Shown here one piece after another: positions 10,073 to 23,102 of a stretch of DNA of 64,000 nt; position 1 is the stretch's first letter; each line of letters opens with the position of its first letter. The notes beneath the pieces were generated by a model that was given only the letters and a program-made list of their open reading frames with translations, did no database searches and had not been told where the DNA came from. Source of the DNA: Bradysia coprophila. Lineage: Eukaryota > Arthropoda > Insecta > Diptera > Sciaridae. Location of the stretch: NCBI RefSeq assembly GCF_014529535.1, contig NW_023503375.1:744001-808000 (forward strand), given 5' to 3'. The position numbers and the translations under genes were made by a program.

Positions 10073-13000
10073 ATGGAAAATCCATGCGAATCACCTCCCG
10101 ACATCAGTCCATCGAGCAGTGAAGTTGCAAAGAAATTCCTCTACACAATTGTGTCTTCTCAGATGCTTCGTCCAAATTCAGATTTTAATGTGAGTCTAAC
10201 AATTCACGATTCCAATGGTGATTTTGATGGAGTAAACATTGTTCGTGTTTCCATCGAAGACTCCGACAATTCTGCTGGATTTAAAATTCATCAAAATGTT
10301 GAACTGAAACCCAATGAAACTGTAATTGCAAACATTCCAGTTGGTGACATTCCAGTGGATTCACATTACATGTTGCTTGTGAAAAATATTTCGGGAATGG
10401 AATTAGAGCATAAAGCGACACTTATCATCGAAAAACCGATTCGTACTATTCTCATTCAAAGTGATAAGGCCATTTACAAGCCAAATGATTGTATCAAATA
10501 TCGGGTGTTTGTTTTAGACTGTGAATTAAAAGCGGCAACGATCAATGATAAAGAGCTGAACATTTGTATCACTGTAAGTTAAATTTTACTTGTTCCACCG
10601 GCTGGTCTACTTTATACAGTCACACTGATTTTACTGCTACCATAGCTACCATACGTGTTTGAAGGGTTTCATAGCCACACGAATTCGCGCGCATGATTTT
10701 CAAAAAACATAGCTGACGCCGACCCGTACGAAACACCTATTCGTATCAAAAGCCTTTAATGTGAAACTCTTCATTTCTCTTACTTCATTTTCTTCTCTGC
10801 TGAAAAGCTATTCGCCCTTTAAAATCACTTACATTATCCACTCTTTGCCTTGTTATCATATACAACTAAATTGCCGGAGGCAATATAGACAGCCCCGTAC
10901 GAAGACAAATTTCATAAATTCCTATTTAAACAGCTATATACCGCTATATTTAACTATATTTCACTATAAATAAACATTTCACAGATAAATATATGATATT
11001 CTTTAGCTCTATATGCCTGTATATAGCTCAATATAGCTGTATATAGGTATATATAGATGTCCGTATATGGAATCCCTGAAACCCCACACACATAACAAAT
11101 TATTTCCATGTTAACAGAAACTCTCTAAGTATCATTTTTCCCAAGATATTCCTATTTTACTAAAATCCAATATGGCCGCCGGCAGCCATTTTGTTAGGAG
11201 ACCGGAAATAGTACCGACGCTTTACATTCGTTAATACCTTTCAAACAAAAAAAAAATTCATGAAATTCGGTCAAAATTTACTCGAGATATTGTCAAAATA
11301 CACCACGTTCACTGAACTTCCGAGTAGCCAGATAAGAGCTCACTCCAAGAGACCTACCTCACGCTCCGAAGAACATAATTTCATAAAAAAAATTTTCCCT
11401 GATTGGTACGGTCAATACCTATCTAATAAAGCTAAAACAGACGAAATATGTTCAAATGTGGCCGACCTACAAGCAAAAACTGCTTGCCGCCCTGTGCCTG
11501 TTCCACACCAAGGGGTCTAACTCACGAGTCGGTCATCCGATTTCCATAAACTTTTTTTTTGTCGATCGGTATTGTAAATACCTTTTATTTGACGTATCAC
11601 TTACAAGTTTAACGTTTAAATGTCCGGAGATATCTTCGAAAAACCGTAAAGCAGTTATTGGGCCACAGCTCGGGAGGGGTCGCTCCAAAATCACTCATCT
11701 TCGAACTTAACCTGTCTTTTGACATTACCAAACGGGAAAAAAAAGAATTTTCAAAATCGGATGCGTTTTACTCAAGTTATCGTGCAGACAGACAGACGGA
11801 CAGACGGACAGACGGACATTTTTTTTTTCGCGGATTTGGCATCTCTAGACAACCACAATAGGTTTCCCCTTACTCAGGGAGTCCAATTCGACGTGTTACA
11901 AACGTATGCGTAAACCTATAAGACCCCAGTACTTCGTACGGGTCTAATTATGTCAATAAGCAGTATGTTTTGAATGCAGTGGACCAGCTTGTTAAGCTGC
12001 TGAAGGAAAATCCAAATTTGTTTTACATTAACTGTTTCAGTTTTGAGTAACGCACTTCAAGAAAAAGTGCTTCGAGTGACAGCTGCCAAATAGAGTCCTA
12101 TTCTGTATTTTAAAAAATCCAAATTTTTTAACAGTGCCAGAATTTATATGATACACTGTCCCGTTTTTAGACTCTATTTGGAGTGTCACTCATGCTTGAC
12201 GTGCGTTGTTTGGAGTTAACTTTTTGTGACTTACTTCTTTCATGGCAGGATGCGAGTAAAACTTTGTTGAAACAGCTGAACGGTGTGACTACAGTCAATG
12301 GTGTATTTTGCGGTGATTATCAGTTATCCGATGCACCCAGTTTTGGTGATTGGCAAATTAAAGCTACAATTGGTGATCAGGTTTGTTTCGGTTGACATTG
12401 ATATTGAGAATTAAGTACGGCTATTTGAACCATTTCGCCACAGATTTGTATCGCCCAAAAACCACTTACAGTGGAAGAGTGACGCAAGTCTCTTTATCGA
12501 CTTACAAAAGAAATGATATCGGTGGGTGTGACAAAAAGAAATGAGTCACAAATTGCAGATTATAAGGTGAGGATAGTGTAAAAAAATGATTCAAAAAATT
12601 GGATATTAAAAATAAGTTGCTATTTCATTATACGGAACAAGTGGCAGATGTTGTGGAATTCGCTATAAAGAAAATTGACGAACACAGCAAATATGTCATG
12701 GAAGAAATGCATTCATAAAGGCGAATCATTTGCCACTTTGTGACATTGTGACGCACCTTCCTTATAATGAAATAGTAACTTATTTTTAATATCCAATTTT
12801 TTGAATCAGTTTTTTTTACATATAAGCTTAAAGACACACATGCAAAAAACCCTGAAGCGTGTGTCGATTAGAATTTAAGACTCTGGAAAATCCCAAAATC
12901 TGAATCTGAAACTACAACTTTGTCGATCTTTGTAACTGTCATATTTTCCAAGTTAAGACTGGCATAGCTCCCACTTAAAATGCTTATAGCTCCCAAATGG

Positions 13001-16000
13001 GCGATTTTTGGAGAACTTTCTAGCAGCAATATTTTCCGAGTTATGGGTCACATAGCTTAATAGTTTAAAACGCTCAGAGCTTCGAAATTATAAACTTTTA
13101 TGAAAATTCCTTTAAATTTTTGAATATGAAAAATGCATGAGACATGCGTGTATGAGAAATAAAATTGGAATTTGGAAATAAAATTTTTGTTGTATGCGCC
13201 CCAAATGAGATTCGAACCCGAGACCACTTGCTTATGAAACAAGTGTTCAACGATCTGAGCTACATTCAAAAATTTAGTCTAACGATCGGTGTGGCCGAAG
13301 CAATACAACATGCAAAATAATTCCTTCAAGTTAGTTTCTTAGAATAACATCCTTGACATCAATTTCGAAATCATACAAATTTCCAAATATTGAAATTATC
13401 TCGGCCAAATCTAAATCTATTTTAACTTGTGATAGCTCGTTGAACTCGTATAGCCCAGACCCAGACTACGATTAAAATGCTTTGGGGGTAAAGGGGGGGA
13501 AAAGTAAAACAGTTTGTATATGTTTCTCAGTGCTGAATTGGTTAGGACTTGCGTCACGGCGATTCACTAACGTAGGGCCATGATTCCAACGAAAAAGTTG
13601 TTCTGCAGTATTTAATGTCTCTGACTCTGACCAACGCACTTCAAGCAGTGCCAAATAGAATATTATTTTGTATGACCTTGTATGACACACTGTCAAGTTT
13701 CAATACCCTATTTATTATACACTACTGATGCTTGAAGCGCGTAATTTTTTATGGGCTGTTATACATTTTGATTTTTAGACTATTACGACTGAGCTATGAA
13801 AAAAGTAATTGCATCTTCGAGGCATATTGTAGAACTGTTTTTGGCTTAGTTTAATGTCGTAGGTCGATTTGAAAAAAAAACATAGCTAACGCCGACCCGT
13901 ACGAAACACCTATTCGTATCAAAAGCCTTTAATGTGAAACTCTTCATTTCTCTTACTTCATTTTCTTCTCTGCTGAAAAACTATTCTCCCTTTAAAATCA
14001 CTTACATTATCCACTCTTTGCCTTGTTATCATATACAACTAAATTGCCGGAGGCAATATAGACAGCCCCGTACGAAGACAAATTTCATAAATTCCTATTT
14101 AAACAGCTATATACCGCTATATTTAACTATATTTCACTATAAATAAACATTTCACAGATAAATATATGCTATTATATAGCTCTATATGCCTGTATATAGC
14201 TCAATATAGCTGTATATAGGTATATATAGATGTCCGTATATGGAATCCCTGAAACCTCACACACATAACAAATTATTTCCATGTTAACAGAAACTCTCTA
14301 AGTATCATTTTTCCCAAGACATTTCTATTTTACTAAAATCCAATATGGCCGCCGGCAGCCATTTTGTTAGGAGACCGGAAATAGTACCAACGCTTTACAT
14401 TCGTTAATACCTTTCAAACAAAAAAAATTCATGAAATTCGGTCAAAATTTACTCGAGATATTGTCAAAATACACCACGTTCACTGTACTTCCGAGTAGCC
14501 AGATAAGAGCTCACTCCAAGAGACCTAGCTCACGCTCCGGAGAACATAATTTCATAAAAAATTTTTTCCCTGATTGGTACGGTCAATACCTATCTAATAA
14601 AGCTAAAACAGACGAAATATGTTCAAATGTGGCCGACCTACAAGCAAAAACTGCTTGCCGCCCTGTGCCTGTTCCACACCAAGGGGTCTAACTCACGAGT
14701 CGGTCATCCGATTTCCATAAACTTTTTTTTTGTCGATCGGTATTGTAAATACCTTTTATTTGACGTATCACTTACAAGTTTAACGTTTAAATGTCCGGAG
14801 ATATCTTCGAAAAACCGTAAAGCACTTATTGGGCCACAGCTCGGGAGGGGTCGATCCAAAATCACTCATCTTCGAACTTAGCCTGTCTTTTGACATTACC
14901 AAACGGGAAAAAAAAGAATTTTCAAAATCGGATGCGTTTTACTCAAGTTATCGTGCAGACAGACGGACAGACGGACAGACGGACATTTTTTTTTTCGCGG
15001 ATTTGGCATCTCTAGACAACCACAATAGGTTTCCCCTTACTCAGGGAGTCCAATTCGACGTGTTACAAACGTATGCGTAAACCCATAAGACCCCAGTACT
15101 TCGTACGGGTCTAAAAACTTTACTCGATACAGAATACAGTTACGTTTAGCTGCTATATGTTTCGAAACTACACATAGAGTAATTTTTAACTGTGCAGTTG
15201 CGATAGCTTTCTGAATTTTTCCATGTTTGTTAACATTTTCATTCAAAATTTAGGTGAAAACTTTCAAATTACAAGTTGCTGAGTACGTTCTGCCAAAATT
15301 TACAGTTGAAATCGAATCACCAGACTATTTCATATGTGACGACGAAAAGTTTTCTGTATCAATTCGGGCAAAATACACAAATGGAAAATCAGTGCGAGGT
15401 ACAGCTGCTGTTAGCGTGGCTAGAAATAATATGTTTCTCACACCAATTCAAGCTGCAAAGTACGACGAGATGCTCTCACGGAAAACTGTTGCTATGAACG
15501 GAAAAGTAACAGTTGAATTTGATGTCCAAAAAGAAATTTTCTTACCAATTGATCTTGGATCACGTGCTTATCTTTATGACCCATATCAAATAAGAGCTGA
15601 ATTTACGGAAACTCTTACTGGATTGTCACAGAAGGTGGAAAAAGCAGTAAAACTTTATGAAGATTCATTCAAAATTATCTCCAATGCAAATCAATTGATC
15701 ATCCGACCACATATCACAGTCTGTGTTACTGTAAGTATGATATTATCAGTACGAAAGCGAATGAATTGATACATAAGTTGATTGCTGTTAGGTGTCTGTT
15801 CGGAAGCATGATGATTCATTGGTTGAGATTTTTGATCCAGACAAAAAGAAAATTTCAATTTATATAAAACGAGATCACGAGACCGAAGAGACGATTTACG
15901 ATTTGGATAAAAATGGAAACGTGCAATTCAATATTAACATAGGCGATGAGCAAAGATTTTCATTCGGTGTAAGGTGACATGTGTGGTGAAAAAATGAAAT

Positions 16001-19000
16001 TCGATAAAATTGGATTTTTTCAGGCTGCATATTGCAAGAAAAAAACCGATCTTTACGACTTTAACCGGGATGGATCTGGCAGACTTATATCAGCAAAAGT
16101 TGAAAAAAAGTCGTAAGAACCCAAGGATTTAATTGATATTTTGTTAGAAACGTTTCTTCATAGTGCAGGTCCTTGCGCCGAAAAAAAAATGGCTCCGTGC
16201 GCCTTTCATATGGAAACCTTCAAACCGTTCTGGGTTTTTCTTATGAACTGTTCTGCTATTTTCTTAACCATCGACAGAATTCAGAAAGGAACCTGAAAAG
16301 TCGTCAGAATTCCCTGTAGTTTCATAGTTCTAAGATAGGGAAGACAGTGGACCATTAAGATGTCACGTAGTTTTAGGAACTGACCTCTGGTTACTTCAAA
16401 CTTGTTAAAATTCGAAATGTTAGCCGAAAGGGATTCGACATTATTTTGGATGAGTTTACTCCATAAATAGTCACAAAAATAATTTCATCCTGGAACAGGA
16501 CCAATAAAATAGTTGTGTCACACGAAATAGCTTTCGTAAAAGTAAATTGCAATTTTCATAGTGAAAATCGTCAATAGCATCCCAAATATGGAACATTCCA
16601 CCATACTCTATAGATAGTTTTGAACATTACATAATCCTTGAACTCCAAGAAACACTGGAATTAGTATCCCAAATTATGGCTGCATATCTTTTATTAATAT
16701 AGAAAGAAACTTTGAAAAAATTAGAAATGGCCAGCGAAAATGGTTTAAAAGTTGATGAATTTTCCGGGGTCCTTTTTGGGGGAACCCGAATGCGGACTCC
16801 TTTCCTACTTCTCAAATAAAAGTTATTCCATGAAATATCGGTAATGAGCCATACTTACCATAACAGAAGAAATTTTTGAAGAAAATATTGTATTCTCGGA
16901 GATATTCGTGACTTTTCGTGGCAAACAACATGGAACAAAGAAAAATCTTAACAAACTTAAGGCGCATGGAATTACGCAAGTACCTGGACTTGTTCGCGTT
17001 TTCATTTTTGGAACTTTTTCAAGAATTTTTAAAATTTTTCAGAATTTTTAAAATTTTTCAGAATTTTTAAAATTTTTCAGAATTTTGTTCAAAACTTTAG
17101 ACCTAAAATCTTAAAATTCTTAAAAAATTCTCAAATTTAAGAATTTTTAAGGATTTTCCATAATTTATTTTTTAAAAATTCTTAAAAATTATTCGTAAAA
17201 ATTCTTAGAATTCTTTAGAATTTCTGAATAAATATTTCGAATAAAAAGTCCTCTTTCGTTCATTTCAGTCGCATCAATGAAGAAGTTGTGGTCATGGTAG
17301 GATCAAATTGGCCACTCCAATCGTATACGTACGTGATTCTTGCAAAAAGAACTGAAACACTCATTGAAGCAAAAACTATTACGCCAACATATGATGACTT
17401 GCATTCGCAACCACCTTTCTACAGACATAAGTTCACGTTCGTTCCAGATTTCAATTGCGCACCGAAAGTGGAAATCATTGTTTACTTTATAATTGATACC
17501 AAGATAAAGTCCACATTTTTATCAGTTGATTTCAAAGGAGGAGACTTTGCTAATTTTATTGAATTGGATGTGACGCCTAATACGGCAAAGCCTGGACAAA
17601 TGATTGATATATATATTAAAACTAATCCCAACGCTTATGTTGGTCTGCTTTGTGTTGACAAGAGTGTCAAACTACTTGGTAGTGGAAACGATCTAACAAG
17701 TGATGAAATTTGGAAGTTATGGACATGTAAGACAAGCAGACGTGGCTACTGCAGTCCATGGCTTAACTTCCGTGTAAGTGTAACGTAATACAATAATGAT
17801 TATCACGGATGTAGATTCAGCTAATCAATTTGCTTCTTTTTATAAAGCGAGCGGAACTGATAACATTCACAAATTTAATCGAGCCTGCCCAACACGCATA
17901 TTATTATTTGCATAAATCAAGGTGAAATGTCGTCCCCAGAGACATAATCGAGGTTATGGCTCTGTGGATGGTACCGTTATTTTTTGGCAAAAATTGTTTC
18001 TTTAGAACGATGGTCGAGAATCGAGAACGTATGAATAAGGCCGGACTTATACACGTATCATTGTCATACCACGATGATGTACCATATGTTACGCCAGTCA
18101 TTCGTAAAGAATTTCCCGAGACTTGGATCTGGGAAACCATTGAGGACAAAAGGTAATTTGGGTATGGCTCGGTGACCGGAATTTGAAACACGTCTCCATT
18201 GTTCCGAATGTCACCTTCCTAATACCGAGTTACCTTCCGCTTATAATGAATTCACTTTACAGTTCGAGAGGTTTGATGAGTTTGCGGAAAAAGGTGCCCG
18301 ACTCATTAACCACTTGGGTCTTGACTGGCTTCTCCATTGATCCGGTAAACGGCTTAGCTGTAACGAAGCAACCATCGGAGCTGTGTGTTCAGCAACAGTT
18401 TCATATTTCGATTCATTTGCCTTATTCGGTGAAGCGTGGTGAAGTTGTCACCATTCCATGTTCCATTTTCAACTATTTGCCGAACGAAATTGAAGCCGAA
18501 ATCATTTTGGAAAATGAGCACAAGGAATTCGAGTTCGTCGATTCGGCCATAAGCAATGAAATTTATCCGGAAATTATGAAAGACAAATTCCGGAAAAAGA
18601 AGCTAACCATTCGCTCTGAAGATGCATTGAATGCTCTCTTTACCGTTCGACCAATTAAAGTGGGTCTGATTTCTTTCAAAGTATCGGCCTTGTCCACCAC
18701 CGCTAGTGATTGTGTTATTAAAACCCTTAAAGTCGAATGTGAAGGAGTTCCCCATTTCGTCAATAAAGCCGTTTACGTTGATTTAAATAAAACGTCACAA
18801 ATCGAGCCATTCAACCTATCAATTGATATTCCGAAGATTGCCGTACCCGATTCTACGCGAATTGAGATCCTTTGCGTTGGAGATCTGCTCGGCGGAACCA
18901 TCAAGAATTTTGAGAAATTGATTCGATTGCCGACGGGTTGTGGTGAACAAAATATGATGAATTTTGTGCCGAATATTGTCATTCTCGATTATCTGACAAA

Positions 19001-20682
19001 TACGCACCAATTAACGGCTGAGGTCGAAGGAAGAGCCAAAAAGTTCATGGAAATTGGCTACCAGCGTGAACTCAGTTACAAACACAAAGACGGATCGTTC
19101 AGTGCATTTGGTGAATCAGACGAAAGCGGAAGCACTTGGTTGACTGCATTTGTGGCCAGATCATTCCGACAAGCATCAAACCATATTAGTGTTCATGGTC
19201 ACATCATCGATGAAGCCCTTAAATGGTTGAGCACAGCGCAATCAGCTGATGGAAGTTTTCCCGAAACAGGGAGCATTTTTCACAAAGAAATTCAAAGCGG
19301 CTCTTCCAACGGCATCGCACTCACGGCCTACGTGTTGACAGCATTCCTTGTGAACCACGTATGCCAAGTTAAAGATGATTTCACATTTCCCACATAACGT
19401 CTGTCATTCACTTTCAACAGAATTCCAATCGTGAATATGAAGACACAATCAAGAAGGCGCTCCAGAACATCACCGATTCCATTGACAAGTGCTCAGATAT
19501 ATACGCATTGGCTGTATCAGCATACGCGTTGCAATTGGCCAATCATCGATCCAAGAAGGTTGCCATTGATCGACTGTTGGAACAAGTGCAATCTAATGGT
19601 AACGAACTTATTCATTCACCCATTCGCTAAAAAAAAAAACATTTGCGGTGTAACAGGCAATCACAAATGGTGGGACAAGTCCTTTGAAGTGGCAGGAAAT
19701 CGCATCCGAAAATCGAAAGCCATTAATGTTGAGATCACAGCCTATGCCTTGTTAACTCTACAATTGAATGGTCAAGATTTGGAGTGTTTGCCCATTGTTA
19801 AATGGCTTCTGAGTCAACGCAACGACCGAGGAGGTTTCGAAGGAACGCAGGACACAATCGTTGGAATCGAAGCATTGGCCATTTTCGCTTCGAAATTTGG
19901 TGCCAAAGATAATGACTTGAAAATCGATATTTCCACGCCGGACGGGCCCAATTACAGCATCGTTGTGAACAAAGGCAATTCGCTTGTACTACAATCCCAA
20001 ATGGTAAAAATGATTCAATTTCACTCTGCGAAATGTTAACGCATCTCGTTCAATCAAACGAAAAGGTATCGCCAGATGTTCAAAGTGTAACGGTGAATGC
20101 CAGTGGCAAGGGATTTGCTGTTTTTGAGCTAGCATATCAGTATAACATCGAGACTCTAGACTTAGAGGCTGCGTTTACCTTGACACCAATTGTCACTTTG
20201 ATCAACGAACAACATATGAGCCTTCAAATCACCACCGCTTACCTGTCACCCAAGGGCAAAGACACGACCGAACGATCGAATATGGTGGTGTTGGAAATTA
20301 CATTGCCTAGCGGCTTCGTTGTCCATCCAATTTTGTTGGATGGCCTAAAATCATCACACGGTGTGATTAAACGTATCGAAAGGACAAGCAGCGATACAGT
20401 GGCCGTTTTATACTTTGATCATCTCGATTCGAATCCAGTTACGTTGAAAGTCGATGGATTCCGTGAACATTTGGTTGAAGAATCAAAACCGGCCAGCATC
20501 TGGATTTACGACTACTATGACAACGGTAAGTCATCTTTTCAAATTATTGGTGAAAGATAAGCTAAATGACAACAAGAGGACTCTCAAACTTATTTACAGC
20601 ATTGAGTGCCCGCGAATTTTATTCACTTCCATCTAATGAGTCGAATGAAATCGCTGCAAAAAGTGAGAAATCGGAGGAATAA
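10073..20682 (+). CDS. Thioester-containing protein, copy 1 (no signal peptide)
   Basis: Member of the alpha-2-macroglobulin/C3/TEP family. Secreted insect members opsonise microbes by covalent thioester attachment. Thirteen exons: 10073-10573, 12249-12380, 15254-15730, 15792-15968, 16024-16112, 17269-17773, 17848-17921, 18006-18152, 18263-19358, 19421-19598, 19657-20003, 20066-20525 and 20600-20682. They encode 1421 residues with all phases closing. Macroglobulin domains fill the first half (for example TILIQSDKAIYKPND). Exons 5-8 cover the probable bait region. The thioester GCGEQ has its Cys near residue 927, and the His of SIFHKEIQSG is near 1041. The receptor-binding-type domain ends in WIYDYYDNALSAREFY. 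Odd points: the N-terminus (MENPCESPPDISPSSSEVAK) is polar with no leader, an in-frame TAA lies just upstream, and the protein ends in a charged tail without cysteines. Introns 1 and 2 carry mobile elements. Confidence 0.9.
10708..11946. mobile_element. 1.24-kb non-autonomous element, copy A
   Basis: Lies in intron 1 of TEP copy 1. The same intron in copy 2 is uninterrupted (TTTTCAAAAATTATGTC near 23750), so the ends are defined by an empty site. It begins CATAGCTGACGCCGACCCGTACGAA and ends TTCGTACGGGTCTA, giving inverted ends GACCCGTACGAA. Inside are a TATATAG-rich stretch, a 4/8-base GACAGACGGACAGACGGAC tract near 11790 and no long ORF. A nearly identical copy sits at 13881-15113. Confidence 0.7.
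12051..12205. mobile_element. 155-bp MITE (CGCACTTCAAG family), TEP copy 1 intron 1
   Basis: Starts CGCACTTCAAG and ends GCTTGACGTGCG, with an internal inverted block TGCCAAATAGAGT opposite ACTCTATTTGGAG. Relatives: 23855-24008 (interrupted), 13635-13742, about 57590-57705 and a fragment near 27487. Shared by both TEP copies at the same intron position, so it predates the duplication. Confidence 0.6.
13197..13268 (-). other. tRNA-like sequence (Met CAT), probable SINE or pseudogene
   Basis: On the minus strand TAGCTCAGATCG resembles an A box and GGTTCGAATC a B box. Between them the stem CTTGT/GCAAG closes the 7-base loop TTCATAA, with anticodon CAT. The acceptor stem and T stem do not pair properly, so this is more likely a tRNA-derived repeat head or tRNA pseudogene than a working tRNA. 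It lies in intron 2 of TEP copy 1. Confidence 0.45.
13635..13742. mobile_element. MITE (CGCACTTCAAG family), shortened copy
   Basis: CGCACTTCAAGCAGTGCC at the left and GATGCTTGAAGCGCG at the right form inverted ends like those of 12051-12205, around a reduced 108-base body with TAGAATATTATTTTGTA. It sits in intron 2 of TEP copy 1. The equivalent position in copy 2 keeps only the left end (near 27487). Confidence 0.5.
13881..15113. mobile_element. 1.24-kb non-autonomous element, copy B
   Basis: Same element and orientation as 10708-11946, with only scattered substitutions and a shorter GACGGACA tract. It is in intron 2 of TEP copy 1. The corresponding intron of copy 2 has no trace. Two such near-identical insertions in one gene copy and none in the other point to recent activity after the duplication. 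Confidence 0.7.
17023..17080 (+). repeat. 19-bp tandem repeat in TEP copy 1 intron 5
   Basis: GAATTTTTAAAATTTTTCA occurs three times at 17023, 17042 and 17061, with a partial fourth. The surrounding AT-rich tract (about 17010-17240) is made of degenerate AAAATTCTTAA words, as is the same intron of copy 2 and 43790-43980. Confidence 0.6.
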
Positions 20683-23102
20683 CATTTCAAACGCCCATTT
20701 ATACCTTGAAATACATGAGTCCACAATATGGAGATTGGTGTTTGATTGTTCCTGTTAGTTAGTACGCGTAAAACATTGCACAACAGGCTCACTGTCACGT
20801 TTGGGGATCATTGATAAGGTATGTCATGCATACGAAAGAGATGTAGATATGGTGGAAAATGGAATCGAATCGAAAGAGATGATAGTCGTCTAGCGGGTGT
20901 CGGGGAATCTCGCACACGCGATCATAGTATGCGTCCTTTTACGACATGTAACGAAAAGTCATGACTGTGCGAGATTCACCACTTAGATGTGAATCTCGCA
21001 CACCATGAATTTGTGTGGTGTGCGAGATTACCCTACCCCGTCTAGCGTGAGACGTGACATACTTTATGAATGCAAGAAATTCGAATACCATGAGTAGATT
21101 CAATAGATTTAACAATACCCTGAGTAAGTACAACCCTTTTCTGATCATTAGATGTCAAATCAACGAATCTGCACCCTCTCCAACTTGAGTAAAACGGAAC
21201 GTTTTTTGATAATTCTTTTCTCAACTTTTGGTAATGCCAAGAGAAAGACTAAGTTGAAAGATGAGCAATATGGGTTTAGTACGTTCAGGGATCGGTTCAA
21301 AAAAGTGCTATTTTAAAGGACTTGGCAAGGAATCTTATATCAGCGCAACTACGCTCCTAAGAGCAGTTTAGGCACTCAGGGTGACCTGCAAAATCGACCC
21401 GTCCAATATCGTACACATTGTACAATTTAGTCCCAGTCTTATTTCGTTCTTTATATTTTCGTCCAGACCAATATAACTCCTACAGTGCAATATCTTTTTG
21501 TGGACATTTTTATATGAAAAACGCGTGCGAAACGGGCGGGGTCAAAAATTACACGTCCACCGCGTGCGTAATTTATGGATGGCCCCAAAGACAATGGACA
21601 GAATGAAATTAGACCATGAACAATATTGGACCGAACGATATTGGAAGAAATGATATTGGATTGGACGATTTTGTAACAGATGAAATTGTACGGGTCGATT
21701 TTTCATATTGCCCTCCAAGTCGTAGCAGAAAGAACCCAAAGAGAAAACGCATACAAACAGAAGTACAACTTTTTTCAAAACAACTCATCACATTGTGACC
21801 AAGGCTGTTGCCGAATCGCAATGTAAAAAATGCCATATGCTCTGTAACAAGTGTATCAAACGACCCCGATTTTACAGCCTTGGGCGTAACGGTAACTAAC
21901 TGAAGAAACGGTGGGGCAACTAAGAAAGATTGACTAGTCGTGTCATCAGGAATTCATCGTTTCTTCATTAAGTCGTCGAAATTCACGTTGTCGAAACGTC
22001 AGTGCAATGAACTGAAGGTGATTCCAAGGTTCTGAAAGAACAGGTTAAGACAACTCTGAGTTGATCACGAACGCGGTGACACACAAATTTTGATAAATAG
22101 ATGCTTTTTATTGAACAGACTCATTACAGATTGTTTGTAATGTTTGTAGGGCTCTGTTACGCTTTTTCTATATGCTTCAACCCAACAATCATTTACGAAA
22201 ACCAATCGGTAAACGTTCAAGACGACTAGACTATATTACAGGCAAATATGACAGAACGTAGGGATGAATTTCCTTTTCCTCGAACCGGCAACATTAGTTG
22301 TAGATAATCATTATAATTTGTATGTGGTCGAAATGGTGACTTTACAGAACAAGATAATGGCACACTAAAGTAATCATTATATATTTGCTATCTTCTGTAC
22401 ACATTTTTTGATGCAAGAAGGTTTCACCTACAAGTTAAGGCATGATATTGCATTGGTCTGGTAGTGGTTTTTGCAGAAAGTCGTCATTTAATATTTTGTG
22501 AGATGAGAATCGAGCCATATATAGGTGAATCACGTGTGCAGTGGAATTTCGGGCCATCTGTTGTGAGATAGCAAAAATATTTTGTAAGCCACAAGTAAAT
22601 CATAGTCGGTCTTTGTATAAAAAGATGTCATTGGCATCGATGTTATGTACTAGGTCGCGAGTCTGAATGACATTACACTATATTGACCTTGGAGAATACC
22701 TTCATACCATGCTAAATAAATTAACTATTTCGAAAAAAAAATCATTCCTGAGACACAGCAGACACCGGTCCGTTTACTGTGGAAATAATTTTTGCCAAGT
22801 TTTTCATATACAATTTCTGCTAACTTTACCACACTATAGGTCAATGCACTTTCACACAAGCGTCACAGCACACACGCAAAATGCAATTCTATTTCATTCA
22901 GTTCGCAAGGCTTTTCTCCCGCAGTTGCATATTATATTGCATGTTGGTTGATTCAAATATTTATTCATTCGTAACAGCATTCGTAACAATCCGTTTCTTT
23001 GTTATTAATTTTCTGAATAAAAAACAGTTCAGAGCAGATAATTAAATTATTGTTCATTTTGATGCAATTTCGAAGTTTGTTGTTGATAAGACATTAAAAA
23101 AG
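20683..23102. other. Spacer between the two TEP genes
   Basis: It contains the TEP copy 1 3' flank, an hAT-like MITE (20896-21039), unit-1-specific sequence at about 21378-21880, a solo MITE end near 22030-22060, and the promoter region of copy 2 (from about 22145), which parallels 9280-10072. I see no separate gene. Confidence 0.65.
20896..21039 (+). mobile_element. 144-bp hAT-like MITE with 8-bp target duplication
   Basis: GTCTAGCG at 20888-20895 is repeated exactly at 21040-21047. The element starts GGTGTCGGGGAATCTCGCAC and ends with an imperfect inverse, GTGTGCGAGATTACCCTACC plus CC. The matching site downstream of TEP copy 2 (AGTCGTCACGCGTGACATAC near 34265) is empty. An 8-base duplication is the hAT hallmark. 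A second copy, inverted, lies at 28840-28983. Confidence 0.75.

Larger units (their letters stand above)
9280..22020. repeat. Tandem duplication unit 1 (TEP copy 1)
   Basis: The sequence from about 9280 (CCCAACCCAACAATCG..TTTACGAAAACC) onward is repeated from about 22145, through the 5' flank, all 13 exons and the 3' flank. The last shared block contains CTGAAGAAACGGTGGG and ends at about GCAATGAACTGAA (near 22015 and 34997). Unit 1 is about 12.7 kb. Edges are approximate because I aligned by eye. Confidence 0.8.

Noticed and set aside
10073-10140. Leader exon at 9908-9957 (ATGCAATACTATTTCATTC) supplying a TEP signal peptide
   Set aside because: A GTGGGT donor exists in unit 1 but is replaced by TTGCAT in unit 2, so the splice is not conserved, and the peptide is only weakly hydrophobic.
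11260-11913. Several 64-86 residue frames repeated at 14431-15080
   Set aside because: They lie in the two copies of the 1.24-kb element, overlap each other in different frames and include the GACAGACGG tract; no protein features.
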